Origin: Pyxidicoccus sp. MSG2
GTDB lineage: Bacteria; Myxococcota; Myxococcia; Myxococcales; Myxococcaceae
Reading direction: 5' to 3'
Assembly (NCBI RefSeq): GCF_026626705.1
Contig: NZ_JAPNKC010000001.1
Span: 7,582,001 to 7,646,000 of the forward strand
Length of the DNA stretch: 64,000 bases
The position numbers and the translations under genes are program-made. Shown here piece after piece: positions 8,258-16,898 of the stretch. The notes below the pieces were generated by a model. That model saw only the letters and a program-made list of their open reading frames with translations, was not told where the DNA came from and did not search any database. Every line of letters starts with the position of its first letter. Position 1 is the stretch's first letter.

Positions 8258-9556
8258 ATGAAGATTGCAGTGGTGGGTACGGGGTACGTGGGGCTCGTGG
8301 CGGGGACGTGCTTCGCCGAGTCGGGCAACGAGGTCACCTGCGTGGACGTGGACGTGCGCAAGGTCCAGGCCCTCCAGGAGGGACGCGTCCCCATCTACGA
8401 GCCGGGGCTCGAGGAACTGCTGCACCGCAACGCCGCCGCGAACCGGCTCCACTTCACCACCGACCTGGCCAGGGCGGTGGCGCCCGCGCAGGTGGTCTTC
8501 ATCGCCGTGGGCACGCCGGAAGGGGAGAGCGGTGACGCCGACCTCCAGTACGTGCTCGCCGCCGCCGAGAGCATCGGCCGGGAGATGAAGCAGTACACGG
8601 TGGTGGTGGACAAGAGCACCGTGCCGGTGGGCACCGCGGACAAGGTGCGGGAGACCATCCGCGCGGTGACGGACGTGGAGTTCGACGTCGTCTCCAACCC
8701 CGAGTTCCTCAAGGAGGGCGCCGCGCTGGAGGACTTCCTCAAGCCGGACCGCGTCGTCATCGGCACCACGTCCGAGCGGGCGCGCAAGCTGATGGGCCAG
8801 CTCTACGGGCCCTTCGTCCGCACGGAGAACCCCATCCTCTACATGGACACGCGCTCGGCGGAGCTGACGAAGTACGCCGCCAACGCGATGCTGGCCACGC
8901 GCATCTCCTTCATGAACGACGTCGCCGCGCTCTGCGAGAAGGTGGGCGCGGACGTGGAATACGTGCGCAAGGGCCTGGGCTCGGACCGGCGCATCGGCTA
9001 CCCGTTCCTCCACCCGGGCTGCGGCTACGGCGGCTCCTGCTTCCCCAAGGACGTGAAGGCGCTGGTGGCTACCGCGCGCGAGTTCGGCCTGGAGCTGGAC
9101 TTGCTGCGCGCCGTGGAGCGCACCAACGCGCGGCAGAAGCGCTCGCTGCTGGCCAAGGCGCTGCGGCACTACGGCGACTTGGCGGACCGGACCTTCGGGG
9201 TGTGGGGCCTGGCCTTCAAGCCGAAGACGGACGACATGCGCGAGGCCCCCGCCGTGGAGCTCATCGAGGGCCTGCTGGGCAAGGGCGCCCGGGTGCAGGT
9301 GCATGACCCGGTGGCGGCGAAGGTGGCGGAGCGCTACTTCGGCAACCGGGTGCTGTACGCACCGTCGAGCTACGCGGCGGCGGAAGGCGCGGAGGGCCTC
9401 TTCCTCGTCACCGAGTGGAACGAGTTCCGCAGGCCCGATTTGCGCAAGCTCAAGAGCCTGATGAAGGGGCACGTCATCTTCGACGGCCGCAACATCTTCG
9501 ACCCGGTGCAGGTGAGGGAGGAGGGCTTCGCGTACTACGGCATCGGCCGCGCGTAG
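8258..9556 (+). CDS. UDP-glucose 6-dehydrogenase
   Basis: This 432-residue enzyme oxidises UDP-glucose to UDP-glucuronate with two NAD+. It shows the N-terminal GTGYVGLVAG NAD loop, the central STVPVGTA and NPEFLKEG segments, and the catalytic cysteine in GYGGSCFPKD. The C-terminal UDP-binding domain carries WGLAFKPKTDDMREAP. The length is normal for the family. A GGGGGAAG site 3-9 bases before the ATG supports the start. It is the last gene of the sugar operon. It provides UDP-glucuronate, which the decarboxylase-like SDR at 479-1504 could convert to UDP-xylose. Confidence 0.95.
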   Translation: MKIAVVGTGYVGLVAGTCFAESGNEVTCVDVDVRKVQALQEGRVPIYEPGLEELLHRNAAANRLHFTTDLARAVAPAQVVFIAVGTPEGESGDADLQYVLAAAESIGREMKQYTVVVDKSTVPVGTADKVRETIRAVTDVEFDVVSNPEFLKEGAALEDFLKPDRVVIGTTSERARKLMGQLYGPFVRTENPILYMDTRSAELTKYAANAMLATRISFMNDVAALCEKVGADVEYVRKGLGSDRRIGYPFLHPGCGYGGSCFPKDVKALVATAREFGLELDLLRAVERTNARQKRSLLAKALRHYGDLADRTFGVWGLAFKPKTDDMREAPAVELIEGLLGKGARVQVHDPVAAKVAERYFGNRVLYAPSSYAAAEGAEGLFLVTEWNEFRRPDLRKLKSLMKGHVIFDGRNIFDPVQVREEGFAYYGIGRA

Positions 9557-9568
9557 CCCTCCACCCGC

Positions 9569-12500
9569 TCAGGCGGGCTTCGCCACCATCTCCCGGGGCG
9601 GGAACACCGCCTGCGCGGCGCCGGAGACCAGCGGAGAGGCATCCGCCTGGAGCCGGGCCAGCCGCGCCAGCCGCTCCGGCGTCCACCCCCGCTTGGGCGC
9701 CGCGTCGTGCACCAGGCACCACACGGCCACCCGGCGCGCCTCCTCGCTCGGGCTCGCGGTGAGCCGCGCCTCCACGGCCTCCAGCTCGCCCGCGGGGAGC
9801 GCGCCCACCACGCCGCGGCACGCCTCCAGCGCGTCCGCGTGCAGGTGGCCCGCCTCGCCCATGTGCGCCACCCGCGCGGCCCACTCCACCGGGGCCAGGG
9901 CCGCGCCCGCGCACCGCACGCGCAGCGCCGCCAGTCGCGCGTCCTTCGAGAGGACCTGCTCCGCCGCCAGCGCCGCCTGCATGTAGCTGGCGCGGGACTT
10001 CACCGGCAGGGCCAGCAACTGGCCCAGGGCCACGCTCAGCGCGCGCCGGTCCGGTGCCACCGCGTCCAGCATGCCCTCCAGGCGCTCCAAATCCCGCTCG
10101 TCGGAGCGGTGGAGGATGGCGCGCATGGCGGCGGACACCTCGTCGTCATACGGCGAGCCCAGCCGCGCGCCGCAGGCGGACAGGAAGGTGCGCTCGGCGT
10201 CCTTCACGGCGAGGTACGCCGCGCGGTTGAGCAGGTCGATGCGGGCCTCCGCCTCGGGCCGGCGCAGCACGCGCCCGAGCAGCGCGGACAGCTTCCGGTC
10301 CGACTCCACGGTGAGCCGGTCCGCGGGGATGTCGCCCAGGCGCGAGGCCATCACCCAGTCGGTGCCGTCCACCGCGCGGGCGAAGACGTCCCACGTCGGC
10401 TCGCGGTCCAGGTGGTCCCACAGGGCGCGCAGCATGGCGATGCGCACGTCGCGGTGCAGCGCCAGGCCGTCCAGCTCCAGCAGCCGCTCGTAGGCGGCGT
10501 CCGCGCGCAGCTCGCCCAGCAGGCGCACCACCTCCTTGGCCACGGTGACCTTGGTCAGGGGCACGGAGGCCAGCAGCGACAGCACGCGCGAGGGCGGCAT
10601 GCCCTTGAAGGCCCGGCGCAGGCCGTAGATGGCGATGCGGGCGCGTGCGTCCTCCAGGCACCGCAGCAGCGTGGGCACGCCCTGGCCCTGGTCGCACCGC
10701 GCCATGACGCGCAGGGCCTTCTCCTGCACGGCCGGCCGCGTGTCGTCGGCCAGCGCGCACAGTCCGTCCATGGGCGCCCAGTCGAGGGCCGCCAGCTGCG
10801 CGGTGGCCCACAGCAGCGTGGGCGTGTCGCGCTCGCGGTCCTCGAACATCCGCCCCACGGCGCGCGAGTAGGTGGCGCTCTGCTCCGCCGTCCACCGGAA
10901 GAAGCCGTCGCCGAAGGACAGCAGCCAGCCCGTCTTCCCCGTCGCGAAGCGGCCGTGGATGACGGGGGCGCCCAGGTAGGGGGTGAGCAGGTCCTGCCGG
11001 CGGCGGTGCAGGTAGTGGTGCACCACGGTGAAGCAGATGACGCTGGCGTCGGCCTTCAGCAGCGCGGGCAGCAGCCGGTCGAAGGCGCGCCAGTCCTTCT
11101 TCCAGAGCACGGTGAGCGCGGAGGGCGCCTCCGTGCCCAGCCGCAGCGCCACGCGCTCCAGGCCGGAGGCGAGCTCGGGGTGCAGGGGCTCGCCGTCCTC
11201 CTGAGACGAGGCCAGGGTGATGATTTCCGACAGCCAGCCGTGGTCGTACCAGCGCCGCACGGTGGCGCCCAGCGTCGCCTCGAAGCGCGCGCGGCCATGC
11301 TCGGACAGCCACTGGCTGATGCCCAGCGCCATCCATCTCCAGGGCGTCTCGTCGCGGAGGCCCACGAGCAGGTCCTCCAGGCCCGGCACCAGGCCCACGC
11401 GCTCGCCCAGGCTCTGCACCAACTGGAGCAGCGGGCCCCCGCGCTCGCGCTGCGCCCAGCCCTTCGCGATGTCGAGGAGCTGGGGCGCGGCGGTGCGCAC
11501 CTCGTCGTCGCTGAGCTGCTCACCCAGCCGGGGGTTGTGGAGGACGCCGCGCTCCTTGATGAGCGTGGCCAGCCACGTCGCGCCCCAGGCGGCGTCCCGC
11601 GCGAAGACGCGCAGCAGCAGGGCCTCCGCGAGCTGCGCCGTCCCGTGGGACAGGTCCGCCGCGTCGAGCGCGTCGCGCAGCATGCGGCCCACGGCCTCGG
11701 TGTGCTCGCGGCGCCACACGTCGCGGGGCCATCTCACGAGCGCGCCCAGCATCGCCGCGCGCACCGGGTCCTGCTCGTTCTTCCGTGCCAGCACCAGGGG
11801 GAGGGCGCGGTCCACCAGGGCGGTTTCGTCGGGACGCAGGCCGGGGATGGCCAGCAGCGTCGTCAGGGCCTCGCCGCGCGTGTTGCCCTCGGGGTGGCCC
11901 AGGTAGGACTGGAGGACGGACTGTGCCTCGTCCCAGGGCAGCAGGCGCGCGTACTCCATGCGCTGCCGCGGGCGGGTGCCCAGGGCCACCACCTCGTGCA
12001 GGTGCCGGCGCGCCTCGCGCTCGCGCAGGTCGATGGGAAGGATGCTCAGCACGCCCAGGGAGATGACACCGTCCTTGTCGCGCGAGGCGACGCTCCAGCG
12101 CGAGTACACGCGCTCGCGCACCCGCGTGTCGGAGATGGCGCGCAGCAGCTCCGTGCCCCAGCTGGGCTCCACGTCCACCTTGGCGCACCACGCGTCGACG
12201 ACGGCGCGGCGCGCGGGCTCGGAGAGCAGGGGCAGCAGCGTCTTCGCGTCCCCCAGCGAGCCCGGGGCCCGGTGGACGAGCCACGCCAGGGACTCCGGGC
12301 TCAGGCGGGGGGCCGCGCGGGCGAACAGCTTCCAGAAGGCGGTGGCGTGCGCGTGGCGCTGGAGCAGCGTCAGCGCGGCCTCGGGCCGGTGCATCGCCAG
12401 CCAGTTCCAGGCCGCGGTCTCCGGGTCGATTCGCCGGGAGAGCAGCAGCTCGAACAGCTCCAGCGCGGCGTCGGGCGCCTGGTCGGCGATGCGGGGCAGG

Positions 12501-13120
12501 TAGAAGCGCAGCTGCCAGCGCGTCACCGGGTCGGGCTCACCGGGCACGGCCCGCAGGCGCGCGGCGAGCACCTCCGCGAGGATGTCGGGGGCGAAGCGCG
12601 CCAGCCGGTTCCAGAAGCGGAGGCTCGGCTTCTCCAGCGCGCGGGCGAGGTGTCGGCGGATGGCGCCGGGCGTCCCCAGGGGCACCGCGTCCGCGAAGTC
12701 GGGCACGCCCGCGCGGGCGGCGAGCCAGTCGAGGTACACGTCGATGACGCCCTGGCGCTCCTGCCGCACGAGGCCTTTCAGGATGGAGCCCTCGCGGCGC
12801 ATGGCGTAGGCCATCTTCAGGGCCTCCAGCGCCTGGGCGTCGTCACAGGCCAGGGGCACCAGCCGGAAGGCGAGGGCGCGGATGCGGCCGGACGCGTCGG
12901 AGGTGGCGTGGAGCACGTGGGCGCCGTCGCGCCGGGTGAACTGGGCGGCGAGGGCCAGCCGGCGCTCGTAAGCGTCTCCCCGGGCCAGCCCCTCCAGCGC
13001 GGTGCTCGCGTCCGGGTCCGTCGGCGCGCGGCGGCCCAGCTCCACCATGCGGCGGATGCGGGCGTCGTGGTGGGTGGCGGACAGCTCGGCGCGCAGCTCG
13101 GGGAGGCGGGTCTCGGGCAT
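9569..13120 (-). CDS. Very large HEAT-type repeat protein
   Basis: The 1183-residue product is almost entirely helical. It is built of repeated 30-40 residue units with LxxLL, ALxAL and AL-R-AL patterns (for example RVMARCDQGQGVPTLLRCLEDAR), which is typical of HEAT or armadillo solenoids. No signal peptide, membrane segment or catalytic motif is visible, so a cytoplasmic scaffold or protein-binding role is most likely. Tryptophan-rich stretches in the middle are unusual for simple HEAT arrays. It ends 13 bases from the convergent UDP-glucose dehydrogenase gene and belongs to no obvious operon. The target is unknown. Confidence 0.75.
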   Translation of the reverse strand: MPETRLPELRAELSATHHDARIRRMVELGRRAPTDPDASTALEGLARGDAYERRLALAAQFTRRDGAHVLHATSDASGRIRALAFRLVPLACDDAQALEALKMAYAMRREGSILKGLVRQERQGVIDVYLDWLAARAGVPDFADAVPLGTPGAIRRHLARALEKPSLRFWNRLARFAPDILAEVLAARLRAVPGEPDPVTRWQLRFYLPRIADQAPDAALELFELLLSRRIDPETAAWNWLAMHRPEAALTLLQRHAHATAFWKLFARAAPRLSPESLAWLVHRAPGSLGDAKTLLPLLSEPARRAVVDAWCAKVDVEPSWGTELLRAISDTRVRERVYSRWSVASRDKDGVISLGVLSILPIDLREREARRHLHEVVALGTRPRQRMEYARLLPWDEAQSVLQSYLGHPEGNTRGEALTTLLAIPGLRPDETALVDRALPLVLARKNEQDPVRAAMLGALVRWPRDVWRREHTEAVGRMLRDALDAADLSHGTAQLAEALLLRVFARDAAWGATWLATLIKERGVLHNPRLGEQLSDDEVRTAAPQLLDIAKGWAQRERGGPLLQLVQSLGERVGLVPGLEDLLVGLRDETPWRWMALGISQWLSEHGRARFEATLGATVRRWYDHGWLSEIITLASSQEDGEPLHPELASGLERVALRLGTEAPSALTVLWKKDWRAFDRLLPALLKADASVICFTVVHHYLHRRRQDLLTPYLGAPVIHGRFATGKTGWLLSFGDGFFRWTAEQSATYSRAVGRMFEDRERDTPTLLWATAQLAALDWAPMDGLCALADDTRPAVQEKALRVMARCDQGQGVPTLLRCLEDARARIAIYGLRRAFKGMPPSRVLSLLASVPLTKVTVAKEVVRLLGELRADAAYERLLELDGLALHRDVRIAMLRALWDHLDREPTWDVFARAVDGTDWVMASRLGDIPADRLTVESDRKLSALLGRVLRRPEAEARIDLLNRAAYLAVKDAERTFLSACGARLGSPYDDEVSAAMRAILHRSDERDLERLEGMLDAVAPDRRALSVALGQLLALPVKSRASYMQAALAAEQVLSKDARLAALRVRCAGAALAPVEWAARVAHMGEAGHLHADALEACRGVVGALPAGELEAVEARLTASPSEEARRVAVWCLVHDAAPKRGWTPERLARLARLQADASPLVSGAAQAVFPPREMVAKPA

Positions 13121-13194
13121 GGCGCGAAGGATGCCCGGGCTTGTCCGTTCCTGACAAACCGCCCCCCGTCAGGGGAGGGGCTCCAAACCCTGAC

Positions 13195-15300
13195 TCAGTG
13201 CGACGCCTCGGTGGGGCTGACGGGGGCGTCCCCGTGCGAGTGGGCCTGGGTGTGCTGGGCGGAGAGGAACCGCCGCACGGCGCCGCGGGTGAGCAGCCCG
13301 CAGGTGGGGCTGCCCGGCGGGGTGGTGACGGGCAGTGCGTCCACGTCCTCCTGGTCCATGATGCGCAGTGCGTGGGCCAGGTCCTGGTCGGGCGTCAGCA
13401 GGGGCAGCTTGCGCGCCAGGTCGCTGGCCACCAGCAGGGGATACATGGACTCGTCGCGCCACACCTCGCGCAGGTGCTCCACCTGCACGGTGCCGTAGAC
13501 CTGCCCGGCGTTGTCCAGCACCGGCAGCGCGCCCGCCTCGGAGGTGAGCAGCAAATCGGTCAGTGGGCGCAGCGGCGTGCCCGCGGGCACGGGGGACAGG
13601 TGGGCCATCACCGTGCGCACGGGCGTGCCCTCCAGCAGGTCCGTGTCGCTCTGCACCTTCGGCGCCTTGCGCTCGATGAGGTAGTGGCAGAGGGCGGAGG
13701 CGATGGTGCACGTCACCATCAGCGGGAGGATGATGTCGTGGTTCCCGCTCAGCTCGTACAGCATCATCATGCCGGTGAGCGGGCCGCGGTTGAGCGCCGC
13801 CACCGCGCCGCCCATGCCGACGAGGGCGTACGCGCCGCTGGGCCCGGTGCTGGCGGGGAAGAAGTAGTGCACCAGCGTGCCGAAGGCGCCGCCCGCCATG
13901 GCGCCGATGACGGCGGCGGGGAAGAAGGTGCCGCCCGAGCCGCCCGAGCCGATGGTGAGCGCGGTGGCCACCAGCTTCAGCACGCACGCGGTGACGAGGA
14001 AGAGGAAGGGCAGCCGGCCGACGGCGGCCAGGTTGATGTAGTCGTGCCCGCTGCCCCACACCGTGGGGCTGACGAAGGCCAGCAGGCCCACGCACAGCCC
14101 GCCCAGGCCCGCGCGGAAGTGCAGCGGCTTGCGGGACAGCCAGGGCGACAGCCGGCCCCCGCCGCGTCCGTGGAAGAAGTGCTCCACCCCGTGCAGGAGC
14201 CGCACGAAGGTGAAGGCCAGCAGCCCGCAGCCGATGCCCAGCCCCGCGTACGCCAGCACCTCGCCGCCGCTGACCAGCTCATACGGGACGCGGCGGAGCA
14301 TGGGCGCCTCGCCCAGCACGCCCTGGCTCACCAGGGTGCCCGCCACGCTGGCGAGGATGATGGGCGAGAAGACGCGCAGCTCGAACTCGCGCAGGATGAT
14401 TTCCATCGCGAACACCGCGCCGGCGATGGGGGCATTGAAGGACGCGGAGATGCCCGCGCCCGCGCCACAGGCCAGGAGGATGGACAGCTCCCTGCGGCTG
14501 AAGCCCAGCACGCGGCCCACGGTGGAGGCGAACGCCGCGCCGCCGTAGACGATGGGGCCCTCGCGTCCGGCGGAGCCGCCGCTGCCAATCGTTATCGCGG
14601 AGGCCACCAGCTTCAGCAGCCCGCGGTCCGCCGGCACCACGTTGGCGCCGCTCTTCACCGCGCGCACCACCTCCGGCACGCCGTGGCCGTGCGTCTCCGG
14701 CCTGTCGCGCAGCAGCCGGCCCACCGTGATGCCGCCCAGCGTGGGGGCCAGCAGCATGAGCCACCAGGGCAGGTCCGCCAGCGTCTCGGGGAGGTTGTGC
14801 GAGTGGCCGAACACGCTGTTGAGCGCCGCCAGCGCCACCAGCGGGTAGTAGAGCGACAACGCGCCCAGCGTCAGCAGCGACAGCAGCTTGAGCCGGCGCT
14901 TCACCTCGTCGCGAGGGCCGCCGGGCTGGATGAAGTGGCCCACCACCAGCGCGCCCAGTGCCAGCGGCGCGCCGATGATGGCGTACTCGAAGTGCCAGTG
15001 CGCCGTGGAGAACGCCTCCACCAGCGTCTTGAGCTGGCCCCGGCGCAGCGTGTGCGTCAGCTCGGCGGCGCCGAAGGTGATGCCGGTCATCAGGCCGATG
15101 AGGTTGGCGAAGATGCCCGCCGCCAGCCCGCTGTAGAGCCCCACCACCGCGCCCGCCACCGGCAGCACCGAGGGTCCCGGAAGCCGCAGCCGGTTCGAGG
15201 CCTGGAGGAGGTCGTGAATCAGGCGGCTCAGCGCCGCGCGAAGCCGGCTCATGAGCGCGCGGCGTTGCGCCGCGTCGGGGATGGGTACAGCGCCTTTCAT
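13195..15300 (-). CDS. CLC chloride channel/transporter with CBS domains
   Basis: The 701-residue membrane protein has the CLC signatures: HGVPEVV for the first selectivity region, GSGGSAGREGP (with the gating Glu of GREGP), FNAPIAGAVFAME, and GSGGSGGTFFPA. About ten hydrophobic helices precede a cytoplasmic tail of roughly 160 residues with two CBS-type halves, which usually bind adenine nucleotides. The last residues are His-rich. The Glu that supplies protons from inside in E. coli ClcA (E203, second Glu of FIIEE) is an Ile here (FAMEII), as in channel-type CLCs, which have Val. Chloride or another anion is the expected substrate. A GGAGCA site precedes the ATG. Confidence 0.9.
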   Translation of the reverse strand: MKGAVPIPDAAQRRALMSRLRAALSRLIHDLLQASNRLRLPGPSVLPVAGAVVGLYSGLAAGIFANLIGLMTGITFGAAELTHTLRRGQLKTLVEAFSTAHWHFEYAIIGAPLALGALVVGHFIQPGGPRDEVKRRLKLLSLLTLGALSLYYPLVALAALNSVFGHSHNLPETLADLPWWLMLLAPTLGGITVGRLLRDRPETHGHGVPEVVRAVKSGANVVPADRGLLKLVASAITIGSGGSAGREGPIVYGGAAFASTVGRVLGFSRRELSILLACGAGAGISASFNAPIAGAVFAMEIILREFELRVFSPIILASVAGTLVSQGVLGEAPMLRRVPYELVSGGEVLAYAGLGIGCGLLAFTFVRLLHGVEHFFHGRGGGRLSPWLSRKPLHFRAGLGGLCVGLLAFVSPTVWGSGHDYINLAAVGRLPFLFLVTACVLKLVATALTIGSGGSGGTFFPAAVIGAMAGGAFGTLVHYFFPASTGPSGAYALVGMGGAVAALNRGPLTGMMMLYELSGNHDIILPLMVTCTIASALCHYLIERKAPKVQSDTDLLEGTPVRTVMAHLSPVPAGTPLRPLTDLLLTSEAGALPVLDNAGQVYGTVQVEHLREVWRDESMYPLLVASDLARKLPLLTPDQDLAHALRIMDQEDVDALPVTTPPGSPTCGLLTRGAVRRFLSAQHTQAHSHGDAPVSPTEASH

Positions 15301-15497
15301 TGGTGCTCCCACTAAGCAGGTGTCCCCGGACGCTTCAAGTGCCGTGAGTGGGTTGTCGGGCTGCTGGCACTCCGTACCGGCCGTGGGTCGCGCGCCCGTC
15401 AGGGGAGCAGTCGGCCATGCTACGTACGCGGGGCCGGAGGCTGGACGAGGACAGCGGCGTGGCGGGACTTCCGGCACCGCCGCGCGAGGGGCTTCGC

Positions 15498-15935
15498 ATG
15501 CTCAAGCCAGGAGACGTGGCACCGGACTTCACCGTCCGGGACCACACCGGCCGGACGCACCGGCTGGCGGACTACCACGGGAAGAACGTGGTGCTGTGGT
15601 TCTACCCGAAGGCGGACACCCCGGGTTGAACGGCCCAGGGTTGCGGGTTCCGCGACCAGAAGACGCAGTACGAAGAGAAGAACGCGGTGATTCTGGGAGT
15701 CAGCTTCGACACGTTGGAGGAGAACAAGGCGTTCGCCGAGAAGTTCGGGTTCAACTTCCCGCTGCTGAGTGACACGGACCGGAAGCTGGGGCTCGCCTAT
15801 GGCGCCTGCGACGACGCGAAGTCGCCGAACGCGCGCCGGGTGGGCGTCATCATCGGCCCGGACGGGAAGGTGAAGGCGTGGTACCCGAAGGTGGATGCCC
15901 GCGCCTTCCCGCAGGAGGCGCTGAAGCAGTTGTGA
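15498..15935 (+). CDS. Peroxiredoxin (BCP/PrxQ type), probable selenoprotein with in-frame UGA
   Basis: The product is a 145-residue thioredoxin-fold peroxidase that reduces hydroperoxides. It starts MLKPGDVAPDF and continues through VVLWFYPKADTPG. The codon at the peroxidatic Cys position (residue 44) is TGA (15627-15629). The same frame then continues without any change as TAQGCGFRDQ and on through ILGVSFDTLEENKAF to the natural stop at 15933-15935. The family motif is TPGCTxxxCGFRD, so the UGA replaces exactly the catalytic Cys, while the partner Cys (residue 49) is kept. A strong hairpin just after the UGA resembles a bacterial SECIS. Sec-containing peroxiredoxins are known in other bacteria. 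The alternative is a single-base nonsense mutation of TGC. A GAGGGG site lies before the ATG. Confidence 0.85.
15639..15657 (+). promoter_or_regulatory. Bacterial SECIS-like hairpin
   Basis: Ten bases after the UGA the mRNA can form an 8-bp stem, GGUUGCGG with CCGCGACC (one G-U pair), closed by a GUU loop. The apical loop starts 17 bases after the UGA. Bacterial SECIS elements need a short stem-loop at about this distance with a G and U in the loop. The stem-loop text (GGUUGC-GGGU) is close to that of the E. coli fdhF element (GGUUGC-AGGU). Coding constraint also acts on this stretch. Confidence 0.75.
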
Positions 15936-16053
15936 GGCCGTACACGCCGCACCCGTGACACCGGGGCGCGTCCGGCTTCAACCCCGGGCGCGCCCTCCTT
16001 CCCGTGAATCGCCTGCGACGGCCGCCCGTGGTGGCAGGGCGCTGCGCGCGGGC

Positions 16054-16797
16054 TCACGACTTCGGCGCAAGCGCCACCGCCGCCGCGCCGCGCACCGGCC
16101 CGCGTGCCTCCTGGAGTACCGCCACCGCGCGCAGGGACTCGCGCTTCCAGCCAGTGGCGAGCGGCACGCGCACCTCGGACACGAAGCCACCGGCCGGGTC
16201 CGCCTTCGGCGCGGGCAGCGTCACCTGGGCGCGCACCACCGCCGCGTGCTCCAGCGTGCGGCCGGCATTCTCACCCCGCGTCACCCGGCTGGACAGGCCG
16301 TCCTCGGTGAGCGCGGCCCACAACTCGGTGCCCGCCGGGGGCGCCGCGTCGAGCCGCACGGTGAGCACCGCCGCGTCCCCGTCCACGCGCGCGCCGACGC
16401 GCAGGGGCACCTTGGCCTGCTTCGCCACGGAGGCGGCCTGTTCGCGCGCCTTCGCCTCGTCGCCCACGAAGCTGCGCTCCCCATCCACCACCATCTGCGG
16501 CGTGTAGACGCGGTTGTCGTCCCCGTTGAGCGCGTAGCGCCGCTGGCGCGCGCTGAAGGCGGGCGAGGCGTAGGGGTCCTTCCACCCGAGGTCGTCCCAG
16601 TAGTCCACGTGGAAGCCCAGGGGGATGAGCTCCACGCCTTCCACGGGCTGGGCCCGGGCGAGCCGCGACAGGGCGGCGTCGGCGGACGGGCAGCTCGAGC
16701 AGCCCTCGGAGGTGTACAGCTCCACCACGACGGGCGTGCGGGAGACGGGCGCCGCGGTGAGCAGCACCAGCGGCAGGGCGAGGAGCGCGGAGGTCAT
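16054..16797 (-). CDS. DUF1223 family secreted thioredoxin-like protein
   Basis: The 247-residue protein begins with a short hydrophobic export signal (MTSALLALPLVLLTAAP) and then VVELYTSEGCSSCPSAD. That is the diagnostic start of DUF1223, with a CxxC redox motif. GFHVDYWDDLGWKDPY and NRVYTPQMVVDG are further conserved family blocks. It probably acts in the periplasm or is secreted, with a thioredoxin-like fold. Its reaction is not established. It is separated from the sigma operon by about 100 bases. Confidence 0.88.
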   Translation of the reverse strand: MTSALLALPLVLLTAAPVSRTPVVVELYTSEGCSSCPSADAALSRLARAQPVEGVELIPLGFHVDYWDDLGWKDPYASPAFSARQRRYALNGDDNRVYTPQMVVDGERSFVGDEAKAREQAASVAKQAKVPLRVGARVDGDAAVLTVRLDAAPPAGTELWAALTEDGLSSRVTRGENAGRTLEHAAVVRAQVTLPAPKADPAGGFVSEVRVPLATGWKRESLRAVAVLQEARGPVRGAAAVALAPKS

Positions 16798-16898
16798 GTC
16801 CTGGTTACGCCCCCGAGAGGACCCGGGTTACACCGCGCGCCCGCCTGCCCGGCCACGGAGCCGGCGCGACACCTCGACGCCAGGGCCACACGGCCCGC

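Noticed and set aside
9707..13498. A 1263-codon open frame on the plus strand opposite the HEAT-like gene
   Set aside because: It is rich in Gln, His, Arg and Gly without any domain, and lies antisense to a well-formed protein. It is an artefact of high GC.
13141..15315. A 724-codon open frame opposite the CLC gene
   Set aside because: Low-complexity His/Gln/Arg sequence with no ribosome site, antisense to a clear membrane protein.
15348..15629. A separate short gene ending at 15629
   Set aside because: The stop is the UGA in the peroxiredoxin active site. The frame continues as the same enzyme.
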